This document shows positions 8,857 through 17,054 of a DNA stretch of 64,000 nucleotides, one piece after another. How positions within the stretch are numbered: position 1 is the stretch's first letter; each line of letters begins with the position of its first letter. Where the stretch lies: assembly GCF_007859935.1 (NCBI RefSeq), contig NZ_SJPO01000008.1, positions 62,001 through 126,000 of the forward strand, in the 5' to 3' direction. Under the pieces are notes generated by a model that worked only from the letters and a program-made list of their open reading frames with translations, searched no databases and had not been told where the DNA came from. The DNA is from Posidoniimonas polymericola (GTDB lineage: Bacteria > Planctomycetota > Planctomycetia > Pirellulales > Lacipirellulaceae). A program made the translations under genes and the position numbers.

Positions 8857-9375
8857 GTGCAAACACTATCAGAGCGACTGGCCAGCGGCGAGGAGCGGGC
8901 GTTCGCCGAGCTCTACGACGCCTGCGCCGATCGCCTGTTCGCTTTCGCTAGTGCTCGCACCGAGTCGCCCGATCTGGCGGCGGATGTGGTGCAGAGTGCG
9001 TTCCTGAGGCTAGTGAAGAGTCGCCGCCGGCTGCGTGCGGTCGAGAGCCCTGTCGCCTACTTGTTCCAGATCCTCCGCAACGAGCTGTCCCGACATAGCG
9101 CACGTCAGGCAAGCCACCGCCACCAGCCGCTTGACGAGGCGCTGGACGCGGTTGACTCCCGCTGGCGGGATGGCGTTGACGACGCCGACGCGGCCGCCGC
9201 GTTGCTGGCCCGTTTGGACCCCGCGAGTCGCGAGGTTGTTGAATTGAAACTTTTCGCTGGGCTCACTTTCGAAGAAGTAGCCGAGGCGACTGGCCAGCCG
9301 GTCGGCACCGCCGCCACGCGGTATCGCCGGGCGGTCGAATCGCTCCGCGGCTGGCTCGAAAAGCAGTACCGGTGA
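8857..9375 (+). CDS. ECF-type RNA polymerase sigma factor
   Basis: The 172-aa protein has region 2 ('FAELYDACADRLFAFASART', 'AADVVQSAFLRLVKS') and region 4 ('LDPASREVVELKLFAGLTFEEVAEATGQPVGTAATRYRRAVESLR', a sigma-70 region 4 helix-turn-helix). A strong AGAGGGGGGAG ribosome-binding sequence sits directly before the GTG at 8857, so that start is chosen over the TTG at 8833. The next gene starts 8 bp after the stop and encodes a small membrane protein, so this is probably an ECF sigma/anti-sigma pair. The target regulon is unknown. Confidence 0.9.
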   Translation: MQTLSERLASGEERAFAELYDACADRLFAFASARTESPDLAADVVQSAFLRLVKSRRRLRAVESPVAYLFQILRNELSRHSARQASHRHQPLDEALDAVDSRWRDGVDDADAAAALLARLDPASREVVELKLFAGLTFEEVAEATGQPVGTAATRYRRAVESLRGWLEKQYR

Positions 9376-9383
9376 GGCACACA

Positions 9384-9794
9384 ATGAACGATCCCTTAAC
9401 GGCAGTTGAGCGGCGACTGAACTCGCGCACGTCGGCAGACGCGCCCGGCGAACTCCGCGACACGGTGCTGCGCGACGTCCGCCGCGAGCTTCGGGCGGCG
9501 CGGTGGGACCGGTGGCTGGGCAGGACGGCGGCCACGCTGCTGGTCGCCGGGCTGGCGCTCAACTCCTCGCTGTTGCTGCGTGGCGACAGGGACTTTGCCG
9601 CCACCGGCCCGGCGGCGTCCGAGAGGTCGCTGGTGCAGACGGCCGTGGCCGTGGCGCGGGCGACCGACGTCGAGACCGCTCGGCAGGTGGCGAATCAGAT
9701 CTCGGCCTTCAATGGTCGCATACTAACGGCGGAACAACTGGGGGACCTCGACGCGGCCATCGCCGAGGCGCTCGCCAAGGATCGAAAGGGATAG
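9384..9794 (+). CDS. Small membrane protein, candidate anti-sigma factor
   Basis: The 136-aa protein has a cytosolic-looking charged N-terminus (about 1-45), one membrane segment (about 47-67, 'AATLLVAGLALNSSLLL') and an Ala-rich helical outer domain. This layout and its place immediately after the ECF sigma gene (8-bp gap) suggest a membrane-bound anti-sigma factor. No HxxxCxxC zinc motif is present, so it is not a ZAS-type anti-sigma. It sits 4 bp before the next gene in the same operon. The role is inferred from context only. Confidence 0.7.
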   Translation: MNDPLTAVERRLNSRTSADAPGELRDTVLRDVRRELRAARWDRWLGRTAATLLVAGLALNSSLLLRGDRDFAATGPAASERSLVQTAVAVARATDVETARQVANQISAFNGRILTAEQLGDLDAAIAEALAKDRKG

Positions 9795-9798
9795 ACGC

Positions 9799-11115
9799 AT
9801 GAGGTTCCTACCGACTAAACGGACGCTCAAGCGATGGGCGATTGGCTTGGGCATCCTCCTAGGCGTGCTGCTGCTGATCAACGCGGGCCTGGCGTGGAGC
9901 GTCGAGTCACGGTTCGAGCGGCTGGTGGCCGACGTCCGCGCCCAGGGTGACCCCGCCTCGATCGCGGAGCTCGCCCCCCCGCCGATCCCGGCTGCAGAGA
10001 ACGCCGCTGTGCAGATCGATGCGATCAGGCCCTGGCTGACCGACTTCAGCAAAGACTACGGCGCCTTCTACGAGACCGAGCTGGGCAAGCAGCTCGACAA
10101 TCTGCAGCCTGGCGAGATGCCCGACGACAAGCAGGCCGAGGCGATGCGGGCGATCCTCGACCGCTACGCGGACCTGGAGCGGCAGATTGAAGCCGCATCG
10201 GCCGCTCCCCAGTATGCGTCGACTGCCGATTTTTCCCTCGCGTTCAATGCATTCACCGAGGCGCAGCTAGCGCGTCTGCAGCACCTTCGCACGATCGCCC
10301 GGTTCGTCGACTGGCGGGTCCAAACCCTGTTGGCAGACGGGAACCAGGAAGCGGCCATTGATTGGAGCCTGTCGCTGATCAAGCTGTCGGCGCTCTGCGG
10401 GCAAGAGCCAACCACCGTCAGCTTTCTGGTGACGGTCGCGATGCGGACCATCGCCCTGCACGACCTGCACCAGTCGCTGCTGGCGGGCCCTGCCGACGCG
10501 GCGACGCACGCCAAGGTCGACCGCGTCCTGGAGGCGCTGGAGCAGGACGTCCGCCTCGAGCAGGTGTTCCGCACAGAACGGGCGTTCGGCATCAGTGCGT
10601 GTATCGAGCAAGGCTGGAGGAGCGCCCCGCCGGTGATCGGCAGCTTCCTGGGATGGCCTATCAAGCGGGTCTTCCTGAGGCCGATCGAGTTCTACCTCGA
10701 GATCATTCCGCTGGCTGACGCGCCCTACCACGAAGTCAAGCAGGAGTTCCAGGCGGGTGGCAAGCTGGCCGTGCCGACCGGCAAGGGCGTGTTTGCCGAC
10801 TTGCTGGCTCCTTCCGTCGAGGCCACCATCAAGGCTGCCAATCGCGATACCGCGTTCATCCGCTCGCTCCGCGTGCTCAATGCGCTCCAGCAGTCCGGCG
10901 ACGACGCCCCGAGTCTCGACGACATCGACCTGCCGGCCACGTCGAAAATCGACCCCTTCACGGGCCAGCCACTGGTGGTGAAGAAGACCGACGCGGGGTG
11001 GCTGGTCTACTCGGTGGGCGAGAACCAAACGGACGACGGCGGCATGCTCGAAGAAGTCCAGGACGTCGGGTTCGGCCCCGTCCAGGGCGTTGGTTCTGAG
11101 GGCGACGAAGGCTAG
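9799..11115 (+). CDS. Membrane-anchored periplasmic protein of unknown function
   Basis: The 438-aa protein has a basic N-terminus and one membrane anchor (about residues 13-34, 'AIGLGILLGVLLLINAGLAW'), then a soluble, mainly helical domain with 'PPPIPAAENAAVQIDAIRPW' near residue 60, reminiscent of planctomycete proteins whose start reads 'ENA...'. The C-terminus contains 'DPFTGQPLVVKKTDAGWLVYSVGENQTDDGG', a motif common at the end of many planctomycete membrane-anchored proteins. It is third in the sigma/anti-sigma operon (4-bp gap). No enzymatic motif was seen. Confidence 0.75.
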   Translation: MRFLPTKRTLKRWAIGLGILLGVLLLINAGLAWSVESRFERLVADVRAQGDPASIAELAPPPIPAAENAAVQIDAIRPWLTDFSKDYGAFYETELGKQLDNLQPGEMPDDKQAEAMRAILDRYADLERQIEAASAAPQYASTADFSLAFNAFTEAQLARLQHLRTIARFVDWRVQTLLADGNQEAAIDWSLSLIKLSALCGQEPTTVSFLVTVAMRTIALHDLHQSLLAGPADAATHAKVDRVLEALEQDVRLEQVFRTERAFGISACIEQGWRSAPPVIGSFLGWPIKRVFLRPIEFYLEIIPLADAPYHEVKQEFQAGGKLAVPTGKGVFADLLAPSVEATIKAANRDTAFIRSLRVLNALQQSGDDAPSLDDIDLPATSKIDPFTGQPLVVKKTDAGWLVYSVGENQTDDGGMLEEVQDVGFGPVQGVGSEGDEG

Positions 11116-11160
11116 TCGGCGCCGCTGCTGTCGTCCAGGAGCGACCGGCGACCAGCGCAC

Positions 11161-11197
11161 AAAAAAAGGGCGGCGACGCCCGTTGCGCCGCCGCCCC
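11161..11197 (-). terminator. Intrinsic terminator after hsp20
   Basis: Read on the minus strand, a GC-rich hairpin (GGCGGCGGCG / CGTCGCCGCC, loop CAACGGG-like) is followed directly by seven T. It lies about 30 bp past the hsp20 stop and is oriented for that gene. The converging plus-strand operon ends at 11115 and might use the same stem. Confidence 0.8.
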
Positions 11198-11226
11198 AAT
11201 GATGGAGGCAGCCTGTCGGTGACAGA

Positions 11227-11655
11227 CTACTTCAGCTCAATCTTCCGCGGCTGAGACTCGGGCGTCTTGGCGATCGACACCTTCAGCACGCCGTCTACCA
11301 GTTGGGCCTCGATCGACTCGGGGTCGACCGTGTCCGGCAGCGTGATGGTGCGGGTCACCTTGCCGAAACCGCGTTCGTTGTGGTGGTACTTCCGCTCGCT
11401 GGTGGGTCGCTCGAGCGTGATCGAAAGCACGCCCTTGTCGAACGTCACGTCGGCCAACTCGCGGCCAACGCCGGGGGCGTCGACCTCGATGAAGTACCGG
11501 TCGTTCTCTTCCCACAGCGAGGCCGGCGCCCGCCAAGCCGCCATCCCGCGGTTGGCTGGCCCCTGGCCAAAGAACTGGTTAAAGAGCGTGTCGACCTCGG
11601 CGAGCGAGCCGGGGAAGACTTCCGACAAGCGATTCTTGTGGGTCGCGTTCTGCAT
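11227..11655 (-). CDS. hsp20: Small heat shock protein, Hsp20/alpha-crystallin family
   Basis: The 142-aa holdase chaperone has the alpha-crystallin domain from about residue 42 ('WRAPASLWEENDRYFIEVDAPGV') to the end, with 'FDKGVLSITLERP', 'GFGKVTRTITLPDTVDPESIEAQLVDGVLKVSIAKT' (the A-x-L-x-x-G-V-L signature) and a C-terminal 'QPRKIELK' in place of the I-x-I tail. AGGAG lies 6 bp before the ATG. An intrinsic terminator follows. Upstream (11818-11887) lie two copies of an 11-bp palindrome that may be regulatory. No CIRCE element was seen. Confidence 0.95.
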   Translation of the reverse strand: MQNATHKNRLSEVFPGSLAEVDTLFNQFFGQGPANRGMAAWRAPASLWEENDRYFIEVDAPGVGRELADVTFDKGVLSITLERPTSERKYHHNERGFGKVTRTITLPDTVDPESIEAQLVDGVLKVSIAKTPESQPRKIELK

Positions 11656-11817
11656 GGTTCACTCCTGCGTATTAGAAGAAAGAGTTGGTATTGAGCTGAC
11701 TTATCGCAGCCACGAACCCTAGAGAAGCAAGACCGGCGCCAAACTGCATGTGTGTTTGCAAGTGGTGAATTCACAGTAGTTTACGGTGTACCCACCGAAC
11801 GCGGCAGAGAGGGGGGG

Positions 11818-11887
11818 CTGCCAAAATGGCGTTTCCGAGCCTGGGCGACCAGCAGTGGGGCGGCCACTCGCGGCGCCAAAATGGCAG
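11818..11887. promoter_or_regulatory. Paired palindrome GCCAAAATGGC upstream of hsp20
   Basis: The 338-bp gap 11656-11993 between hsp20 and the next minus-strand gene holds no gene. It contains two copies of the palindrome GCCA-AAA-TGGC, at 11820-11830 and 11875-11885, 55 bp apart centre to centre. Together they imply a 15-bp ideal CTGCCA-AAA-TGGCAG, of which each copy keeps one outer flank (CTGCCAAAATGGCG and CGCCAAAATGGCAG). They sit 165-230 bp upstream of hsp20. A dimeric regulator binding both is plausible but unproven. Confidence 0.4.
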
Positions 11888-11993
11888 CCCTGCGGCGACG
11901 AGGCCATAGCCGGGCAGAAAGGGAGCGCGCGGCTGACCTGCTGGGTCACGGGCTGCGCAAGTCTGGCCGCTGCCGGAGCTAAGCTAGACGGCC

Positions 11994-12503
11994 CTAGGCG
12001 GTCTCGGGGGCGGTCGCCACGTACGAGCCGGTGAACACGACCCGCGCGCGGTCTTCGGCGACCCCGTGGTCGATCTCGACGACCAGGTCGAGCTTCGCCT
12101 GGCCCTTCTCGGCCAGCATCTCGGCGAAGTAGGCCCGCTGCTCTTCTGTCGGCAGCAGGCAGCGGGCGACAATGCTGGGCGAGTCGACCGGCCGGTGGTA
12201 CTTGATGCTGCTGCGGCGGATCACGATCACTGCCTGATCGTCCAGGCGCTGCGCCTCGAGGTGCGTCACGCTCCAGCCTGCGATCGTGCACAACGCGTTC
12301 AGGCTGCCGGCAAACGCGGTCGCCTGGTGGTTGTGGTTGAGCTCCAGCGGGCACGACATGATCAGCGCGCCGTCTTGCATTCCCTCGACCACCACTCCCA
12401 GCTTCTGGCAGATCGGGATCTCGGCGTAGATCACCTGCTGCAGCTGGGCGAGTCGCGGGTCGGGCGTCGGGGTCCGCACGGGCTCGGCGTTCAGGTCGGG
12501 CAT
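11994..12503 (-). CDS. YiiD-type hotdog-fold thioesterase
   Basis: The 169-aa protein resembles the C-terminal thioesterase domain of YiiD: 'CQKLGVVVEGMQDGALIMSC', 'LNHNHQATAFAGSLNALCTIAGWSVTHLEA' with the hotdog central helix, then 'IVIRRSSIKYHRPV' and 'VVFTGSYVA'. It lacks the N-terminal acetyltransferase domain of full-length YiiD, a common stand-alone form. It probably hydrolyses a small acyl thioester; the substrate is unknown. It stands alone with 72 bp to the next gene. Confidence 0.8.
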   Translation of the reverse strand: MPDLNAEPVRTPTPDPRLAQLQQVIYAEIPICQKLGVVVEGMQDGALIMSCPLELNHNHQATAFAGSLNALCTIAGWSVTHLEAQRLDDQAVIVIRRSSIKYHRPVDSPSIVARCLLPTEEQRAYFAEMLAEKGQAKLDLVVEIDHGVAEDRARVVFTGSYVATAPETA

Positions 12504-12575
12504 CGGGGGCCGGCTCGAAGGGGAAGATGGGGCCCGTCTATGCTAGCCAATCGGGGCGGCGGCGGCCACCCGCGG

Positions 12576-13601
12576 CTACTTTTTCCAGAGCAGCAGCACC
12601 GAGTAGTTGGTGTTGTGCGGATTGACGCCGTCGGAGTTGCTGTCGAAGCGGTCCGCCAGCGAGAGCTTGAGGCTGACATTCGACGGCTTGTCGAGGTCGA
12701 TCTCCCAGCTCAGGTCCGACACCATCCGGTAATTGTTGAAGTCTGCCCACTTGGGAAAGTAGTCGAGCTTGGCAATGAACCGCTGGCTGTCAGTCACCCG
12801 TTGCTCCCAGGCCATGCCCATCTGGGCTTCCGGCTCCCACTCGTCGACCTTGCCGCCGAACTTCCGCGTGGCGCCGGCGCCGAAACTGGTGCCGAACTTG
12901 ACGAAGTCGGCGTCGAACACCTGGTAGCCGAGACCCGCGTTCAGGTTGACGTTGAGGTCAAACGCCTGGTAGCGGTCGTAGAAGGTCTGGTTCATGCCGT
13001 AGAGCGACCACGGCGTGTCTCCCAGCAACCAGTCGTAGCGGAGGTCGAGCCGGGCGTTGTTCTGCGTCTCGCGGCCCTCGCTCTTCGTGCGGTTGTGGAA
13101 CAGCTTGGTGTCGAGCTTGCCGGTGGCGGTCTTGCGTTTGAGGTAGCCGCCGGAGCGGGTGCTCAGCGAGTCGCCCGAACCGCTGGAGCCGTTCAGGCCG
13201 AACTCGACGCCGGTGTCCCACGGGGCGGGGCCAAACCAGTACGACGGTTGGTACCAGTGGGCGACCGGGGTGACTAGGGCGTCGTCTGAGGAGTTGGGAA
13301 TGAGGTCCGCGATGTGGGGGTCGGCGGGCAGGTCGGCCGCGGCGGGGGCGGCCGCCGGCGGCGTCTCGGCAGGCGCCTCTGCCGCAGGGGCTTCAGGAGC
13401 GGGGGATGCCTGCGCCGGCTCCGCGGGTGGGGCCGCGCTGTGGGCATCTTCCGCGGCCGCGATGGGCGTCGCGTCGGCGGCGGCCGTAGCGGGGAGCAGC
13501 TCGGGCGGCGTCGGCAGCCGCCGGATCTCTTGCCCCGCTGTTGTAACGGCGGCCAGCAGGCAGCACGCGAGCATCAGGGGTGACAGGAGTCGTCGTAGCA
13601 T
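12576..13601 (-). CDS. DUF481 (YdiY-like) outer-membrane beta-barrel protein
   Basis: A signal peptide is clear from the ATG at 13601 ('MLRRLLSPLMLACCLLAAVTT'); an upstream in-frame start at 13634 would add 11 residues. A low-complexity Ala/Pro-rich segment (about residues 32-85) follows, then a C-terminal domain of alternating aromatic strands ('LDLRYDWLLGDTPWSLYGMN', 'NLNAGLGYQVFDAD', 'AKLDYFPKWADFNNYRM', 'NVSLKLSLADRFDSN') ending 'NYSVLLLWKK', as in DUF481 barrels. Location is inferred to be the outer membrane; its substrate is unknown. Confidence 0.8.
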   Translation of the reverse strand: MLRRLLSPLMLACCLLAAVTTAGQEIRRLPTPPELLPATAAADATPIAAAEDAHSAAPPAEPAQASPAPEAPAAEAPAETPPAAAPAAADLPADPHIADLIPNSSDDALVTPVAHWYQPSYWFGPAPWDTGVEFGLNGSSGSGDSLSTRSGGYLKRKTATGKLDTKLFHNRTKSEGRETQNNARLDLRYDWLLGDTPWSLYGMNQTFYDRYQAFDLNVNLNAGLGYQVFDADFVKFGTSFGAGATRKFGGKVDEWEPEAQMGMAWEQRVTDSQRFIAKLDYFPKWADFNNYRMVSDLSWEIDLDKPSNVSLKLSLADRFDSNSDGVNPHNTNYSVLLLWKK

Positions 13602-13715
13602 CTTGGCTTCTGAACGTGCAGCAGTGGGGTGCAATGGTGGCGGGCTTGTAGCAAAGAATGACCGCTTCGCTCAAGGCGGTTGTCAGAAGCAGGCGGGGAG
13701 GATTCGGCAACCGCA

Positions 13716-13751
13716 CAAAAAAAGCGGGCCGGAACAAGGGTTCCGGCCCGC
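13716..13751 (-). terminator. Intrinsic terminator after the YTV-repeat gene
   Basis: On the minus strand the hairpin GCGGGCCGGAAC / GTTCCGGCCCGC (12-bp perfect stem, short loop) is followed by a run of seven T. It lies about 50 bp beyond the stop of the YTV protein gene, and is the strongest terminator in the window. Confidence 0.9.
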
Positions 13752-13800
13752 GTGGGTTTCAATCAACTAGCGGTTTGCTAGCTCTGCTGTCAGGCAGGGA

Positions 13801-15390
13801 TCAGTTGCAGCCACAGTCCGAAGCGGGAGCCGAGCAGCCGCAGTCCGAAGCGGCCGGAGCGGAGCAACCGCAGTCGCTGCTCGGGACCTCAACGGTCTGG
13901 GCAACCATACGGCAGACCTGAACCGGGACTTCCTTGGTGACCGTCTGAGGGACGCAGACCGTGTAGGTCTGGGTCTTCTCTTCGGGGACCGTGTCGTAGA
14001 CCGTGACGTTGTAGGTCTTGGTCTTCTGAACCGGCACGCACTTGGTGACGGTGACTTCCTTGGTCTTGGTCTCGGGGACGCACTTCATCACGGTGTACTC
14101 ACGAGTACGGGTCTCGGGAACACACTTGGTGACGGTGACCGTCTTGGTCTTGGTCTCGGGGACCATCTTGCAGACCTTGTAGGTCTTGGTGCGCTCTTCG
14201 GGAACGCACTTGTTGACCGTAACGGTCTTGGTCTTGGTCTCGGGGACCATCTTGCAGACCTTGTAGGTCTTGGTGCGCTCTTCGGGAACACACTTGGTGA
14301 CCGAGACGGTCTTGGTGCGCTCTTCGTCAACGTAGTTGCACACCTTGACGGTCTTAGTCCGCTCTTCCGAAACCATGTTGCACACGGTGTAGGTGTAGGG
14401 CACCTCTTCGTTCACGCACTCGTAGGTGGTGCAGGGGACCTCTTTGGTCTCGCAGCCGCCAACCCAGACGCGCTTGCACACGGTACGGGTGCCGCAGCCG
14501 CAGCCACCGCAGCTGCTCTCGCAGCCACAGCCGCTGTCGCAACCGCCGCAGCTCGAACCGCAGCCGCCACCACAAGCCGAACCGGCCGACGAACCACCGC
14601 AGCCAACCTCAACCATCTGGGTTTCCCAGTGGCCGCTGTTGACGGTGACGGTCTTCATCGTGGTGACCGGGACGCGCTTGGTCACGGTGCGGGTGCCGGT
14701 CTTCTCTTCCGAGACAGGAACCTGGACCGTGTAGGTGACTTCCTTTTCGCTGTACTGCGGAACCTTGACCGAGTAGGTGACTTCCTTCTGCTCGGTGGTC
14801 GGGACCATGACCGTGTAGGTCGAGGTCTTCTCTTCCCACGAGGGGGTCATCACGGTGTAAGAAACTTCCTTCTCTTCGGTGGTCGGAACCATGACCGTGT
14901 AGGTCGAGGTCTTCTCCTCGTAAGAAGGAACCATCACGGTGTACGTGACTTCCTTTTCCTCGGTGGTCGGAACCATGACCGTGTAGTCTTGGGTCTTGGT
15001 CTCGGGCACCTGGGTCATGACGGTGTACTCAACCGTCTTGGTTTCCTGCTGAGGCTCCATGACGGTGTAGGTCGAAGTGCGCTCCTCGGTGCGAGGGACC
15101 TTCTTGTACACGGTGTAGGTGCGCTCACGCTGCTCCTTGACGTACTCGGTCGAGGTGACCGTCTTCATCACGGTCTCGTAGCTCGGCACGTAGGTCGTTT
15201 TGGTCGTCGCGCCACAGCCGCCACCGCAGCCGCTAGCGGCTTCGCCGCAACCGCCGCCACAATCGCTGCTAGCAGCAGCGGCGCAACCGCAGTCGGCGCT
15301 AGCCGAACCACAGCCGCAGCCAGCCCAGGCTTGAGTGGTCGCAACCAGCAGGGCGAATGCTGGGAGCAACGCTAGGGTCGCACGTTTCAT
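13801..15390 (-). CDS. Cysteine-rich YTV-repeat secreted protein (candidate cell-wall protein)
   Basis: The start is the ATG at 15390, preceded by GGAGG; it gives a clean signal peptide ('MKRATLALLPAFALLVATTQ-AWA'). The mature 529-aa chain has a Cys/Gly-rich head (CGCGSASADCGCAAA..), about ten tandem repeats of type 'TYTVMVPTTEEKEV', a central Cys-rich block (about residues 280-330), about ten more repeats of type 'KTYKVCKMVPETKTKTV', and a tail of SDCGCSAPA units. The repeats match the planctomycete YTV family, reported from the proteinaceous cell wall of Rhodopirellula. Dense cysteines suggest disulfide cross-linking. It has its own strong terminator, and is likely highly expressed. Confidence 0.9.
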   Translation of the reverse strand: MKRATLALLPAFALLVATTQAWAGCGCGSASADCGCAAAASSDCGGGCGEAASGCGGGCGATTKTTYVPSYETVMKTVTSTEYVKEQRERTYTVYKKVPRTEERTSTYTVMEPQQETKTVEYTVMTQVPETKTQDYTVMVPTTEEKEVTYTVMVPSYEEKTSTYTVMVPTTEEKEVSYTVMTPSWEEKTSTYTVMVPTTEQKEVTYSVKVPQYSEKEVTYTVQVPVSEEKTGTRTVTKRVPVTTMKTVTVNSGHWETQMVEVGCGGSSAGSACGGGCGSSCGGCDSGCGCESSCGGCGCGTRTVCKRVWVGGCETKEVPCTTYECVNEEVPYTYTVCNMVSEERTKTVKVCNYVDEERTKTVSVTKCVPEERTKTYKVCKMVPETKTKTVTVNKCVPEERTKTYKVCKMVPETKTKTVTVTKCVPETRTREYTVMKCVPETKTKEVTVTKCVPVQKTKTYNVTVYDTVPEEKTQTYTVCVPQTVTKEVPVQVCRMVAQTVEVPSSDCGCSAPAASDCGCSAPASDCGCN

Positions 15391-16049
15391 CACGGGTGTC
15401 CTCCATCGAACAAAAAAAGGAATTGGTAGCGCTCTCACCAGGTGGGAAGACGCTTGTTGGGCGAAAAAGGGGGAGTGAGTAATTGAATGAGTGCTTGAAT
15501 CTGCCCCATGCCGCACGGTTACCCGCTTTTCGCACGCCCCCTAATCGTAATCGATCCACCTAGTTGTAAAAGTGGGTAGCTGGGCAATTCGCGATAAATT
15601 TGCCGCCTGAGCTCGAGCCTACGCCACGTACCAATGGAGAGGGTGGCGAACGGCTATCGATTCGGCGCCATTTTTGCCGTTAATTTCCGGATTTTCCGGC
15701 TCAGCGGTTCCACTAGACGTGGGTGGCGTTTTGGAGGACGAGCTCTCGAACGGCTTCCCGAATTGCCGCTTGGGAGGACCTGCTTTGAGCCAGCCGGAGT
15801 GGTAACGAAGAGCTGTTTCGGCCGTGACTGCGAGCCCCTGAGCCCGCGTGCCCACCAATTCAACGGCACCCGCTACTAACGAACGACGGCGCCGCGGCTG
15901 GTGGGCCACGGCGCCGTGCGCGGTGCGTTTGGAGTGACAGGCTGGCGGGTGCCGACAGCCTTGGGGATCCGGCAGAGACCCGCAAGACTGCAATCGGCTA
16001 GCGCCTCAGCCGCCGGTGGGGCCCTCAGCCGCGGGGGGACTGACGAGAC
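15391..16049. other. Gene-free stretch between YTV protein and FKBP genes
   Basis: No convincing gene was found in these 659 bp; open frames are short and Arg/Pro-rich. The part next to 15390 should hold the YTV promoter and is relatively A/T-rich (15400-15600). A hairpin with arms ACGGCGCCG (15886-15894) and CGGCGCCGT (15909-15917) lies downstream of the FKBP gene but lacks a T-run. No tRNA was seen. Confidence 0.5.
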
Positions 16050-16778
16050 CTAGTTCAAGACCTTCAGCAGCTCGATCTTGAAGACCAGGGTTGCTCCCGG
16101 GCCGATAACTGGGGGAGCGCCGCGGTCGCCGTAGGCTAGGTTGCTGGGGATAAAGACTTCGACCTTGCCGCCTTCCTTCATCATCTGGAGCATCTCGGTC
16201 CAGCCGCTGATGACGCCGTTCACCGGGAACTGCGCCGGTTCGCCACGCTTGTAGGAGCTGTCAAAGACGGTGCCGTCGATCAGCGTCCCCTCGTAGTGGC
16301 AGCTCACGGTGCTGCTGGCCGTGGGCGAGGCTCCCTCGCCCTCTTCCAGGACGCGGTACTGGAGGCCGCTGTCGGTGGTCTTCACGCCATCCTTCTTGCC
16401 ATTCTCGGTGAGAAAAGCGGCGCCTTCTTCTTTGTTCTGGGTTGCTTCGTTAGCCATTTGGGCCTGGGCCTTTTCGTTCATGAGTTGTTCGAATTGGGTC
16501 ATCACGTCCCGTGCCTGCTCGTCGGTCATCCGCGGCTTGGCCTTCGAGAGGGCGTCCTGGATGCCGGCGATGAGCGACTTGGGATCGACCGGAACCTGCT
16601 TCTGCATCAGGTCGCGGCCCATGTACAAGCCGATCACATAGCTCACGTTCTGCTCGAACGTAGGCTGGCCGGCGGCCGGGCGGCCGGAGGGGAGGTTGTC
16701 CTGGGCGGTTGCCGGCTGAATGGCCACCACCGAGGTCAACAGAATCAGCCCGAGGGTAGCACGCCATCGACTGCGCAT
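16050..16778 (-). CDS. Secreted FKBP-type peptidyl-prolyl cis-trans isomerase
   Basis: The protein catalyses prolyl isomerisation during folding of exported proteins. A signal peptide starts at the ATG at 16778 ('MRSRWRATLGLILLTSVVAI'); 16814 is an alternative start. The N-terminal helical dimerisation domain ('NVSYVIGLYMGRDLMQKQ', residues about 45-130) is of the Mip/FkpA type. The FKBP domain follows: 'GLQYRVLEEGEG', 'VSCHYEGTLIDGTVFDSSYKRGEPAQFPVNGVISGW' , 'MKEGGKVEVFIPSNLAYGDRG', 'GATLVFKIELLKV'. All parts are intact and the length (242 aa) is typical. Confidence 0.95.
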   Translation of the reverse strand: MRSRWRATLGLILLTSVVAIQPATAQDNLPSGRPAAGQPTFEQNVSYVIGLYMGRDLMQKQVPVDPKSLIAGIQDALSKAKPRMTDEQARDVMTQFEQLMNEKAQAQMANEATQNKEEGAAFLTENGKKDGVKTTDSGLQYRVLEEGEGASPTASSTVSCHYEGTLIDGTVFDSSYKRGEPAQFPVNGVISGWTEMLQMMKEGGKVEVFIPSNLAYGDRGAPPVIGPGATLVFKIELLKVLN

Positions 16779-17054
16779 AGTCGTAATATCCTGCGACGGA
16801 GCAAAGTTTTCCAAGCTAAGAGGTTATCAGCTTGCGGGGGGCGGCGGCAGGGGGCTCGGTTCGCGATGCTTCTGGTCGGGGCGACTAAACTGTGGGACCA
16901 ACCCGAGTCTTCGCCTATACTTACAGCATTGGGGATCGGCCGCGATCGCCCACCGCCCGCTGGCCCTTCCTCAGACCATCGTTTTGCTGGTTCGTGAATC
17001 CGTTGAGCACGGCCGCATTCTGTAATTTCTCCTCTACTGACACACCATTTGGCG

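Noticed and set aside
15660..15680. GCCATTTTTGCC as a third copy of the hsp20 upstream palindrome
   Set aside because: The centre has an extra T and one half-site differs, so the symmetry is lost.
15886..15917. ACGGCGCCG hairpin as terminator of the FKBP gene
   Set aside because: The stem is perfect, but there is no T-run on either strand and it lies more than 130 bp past the stop.
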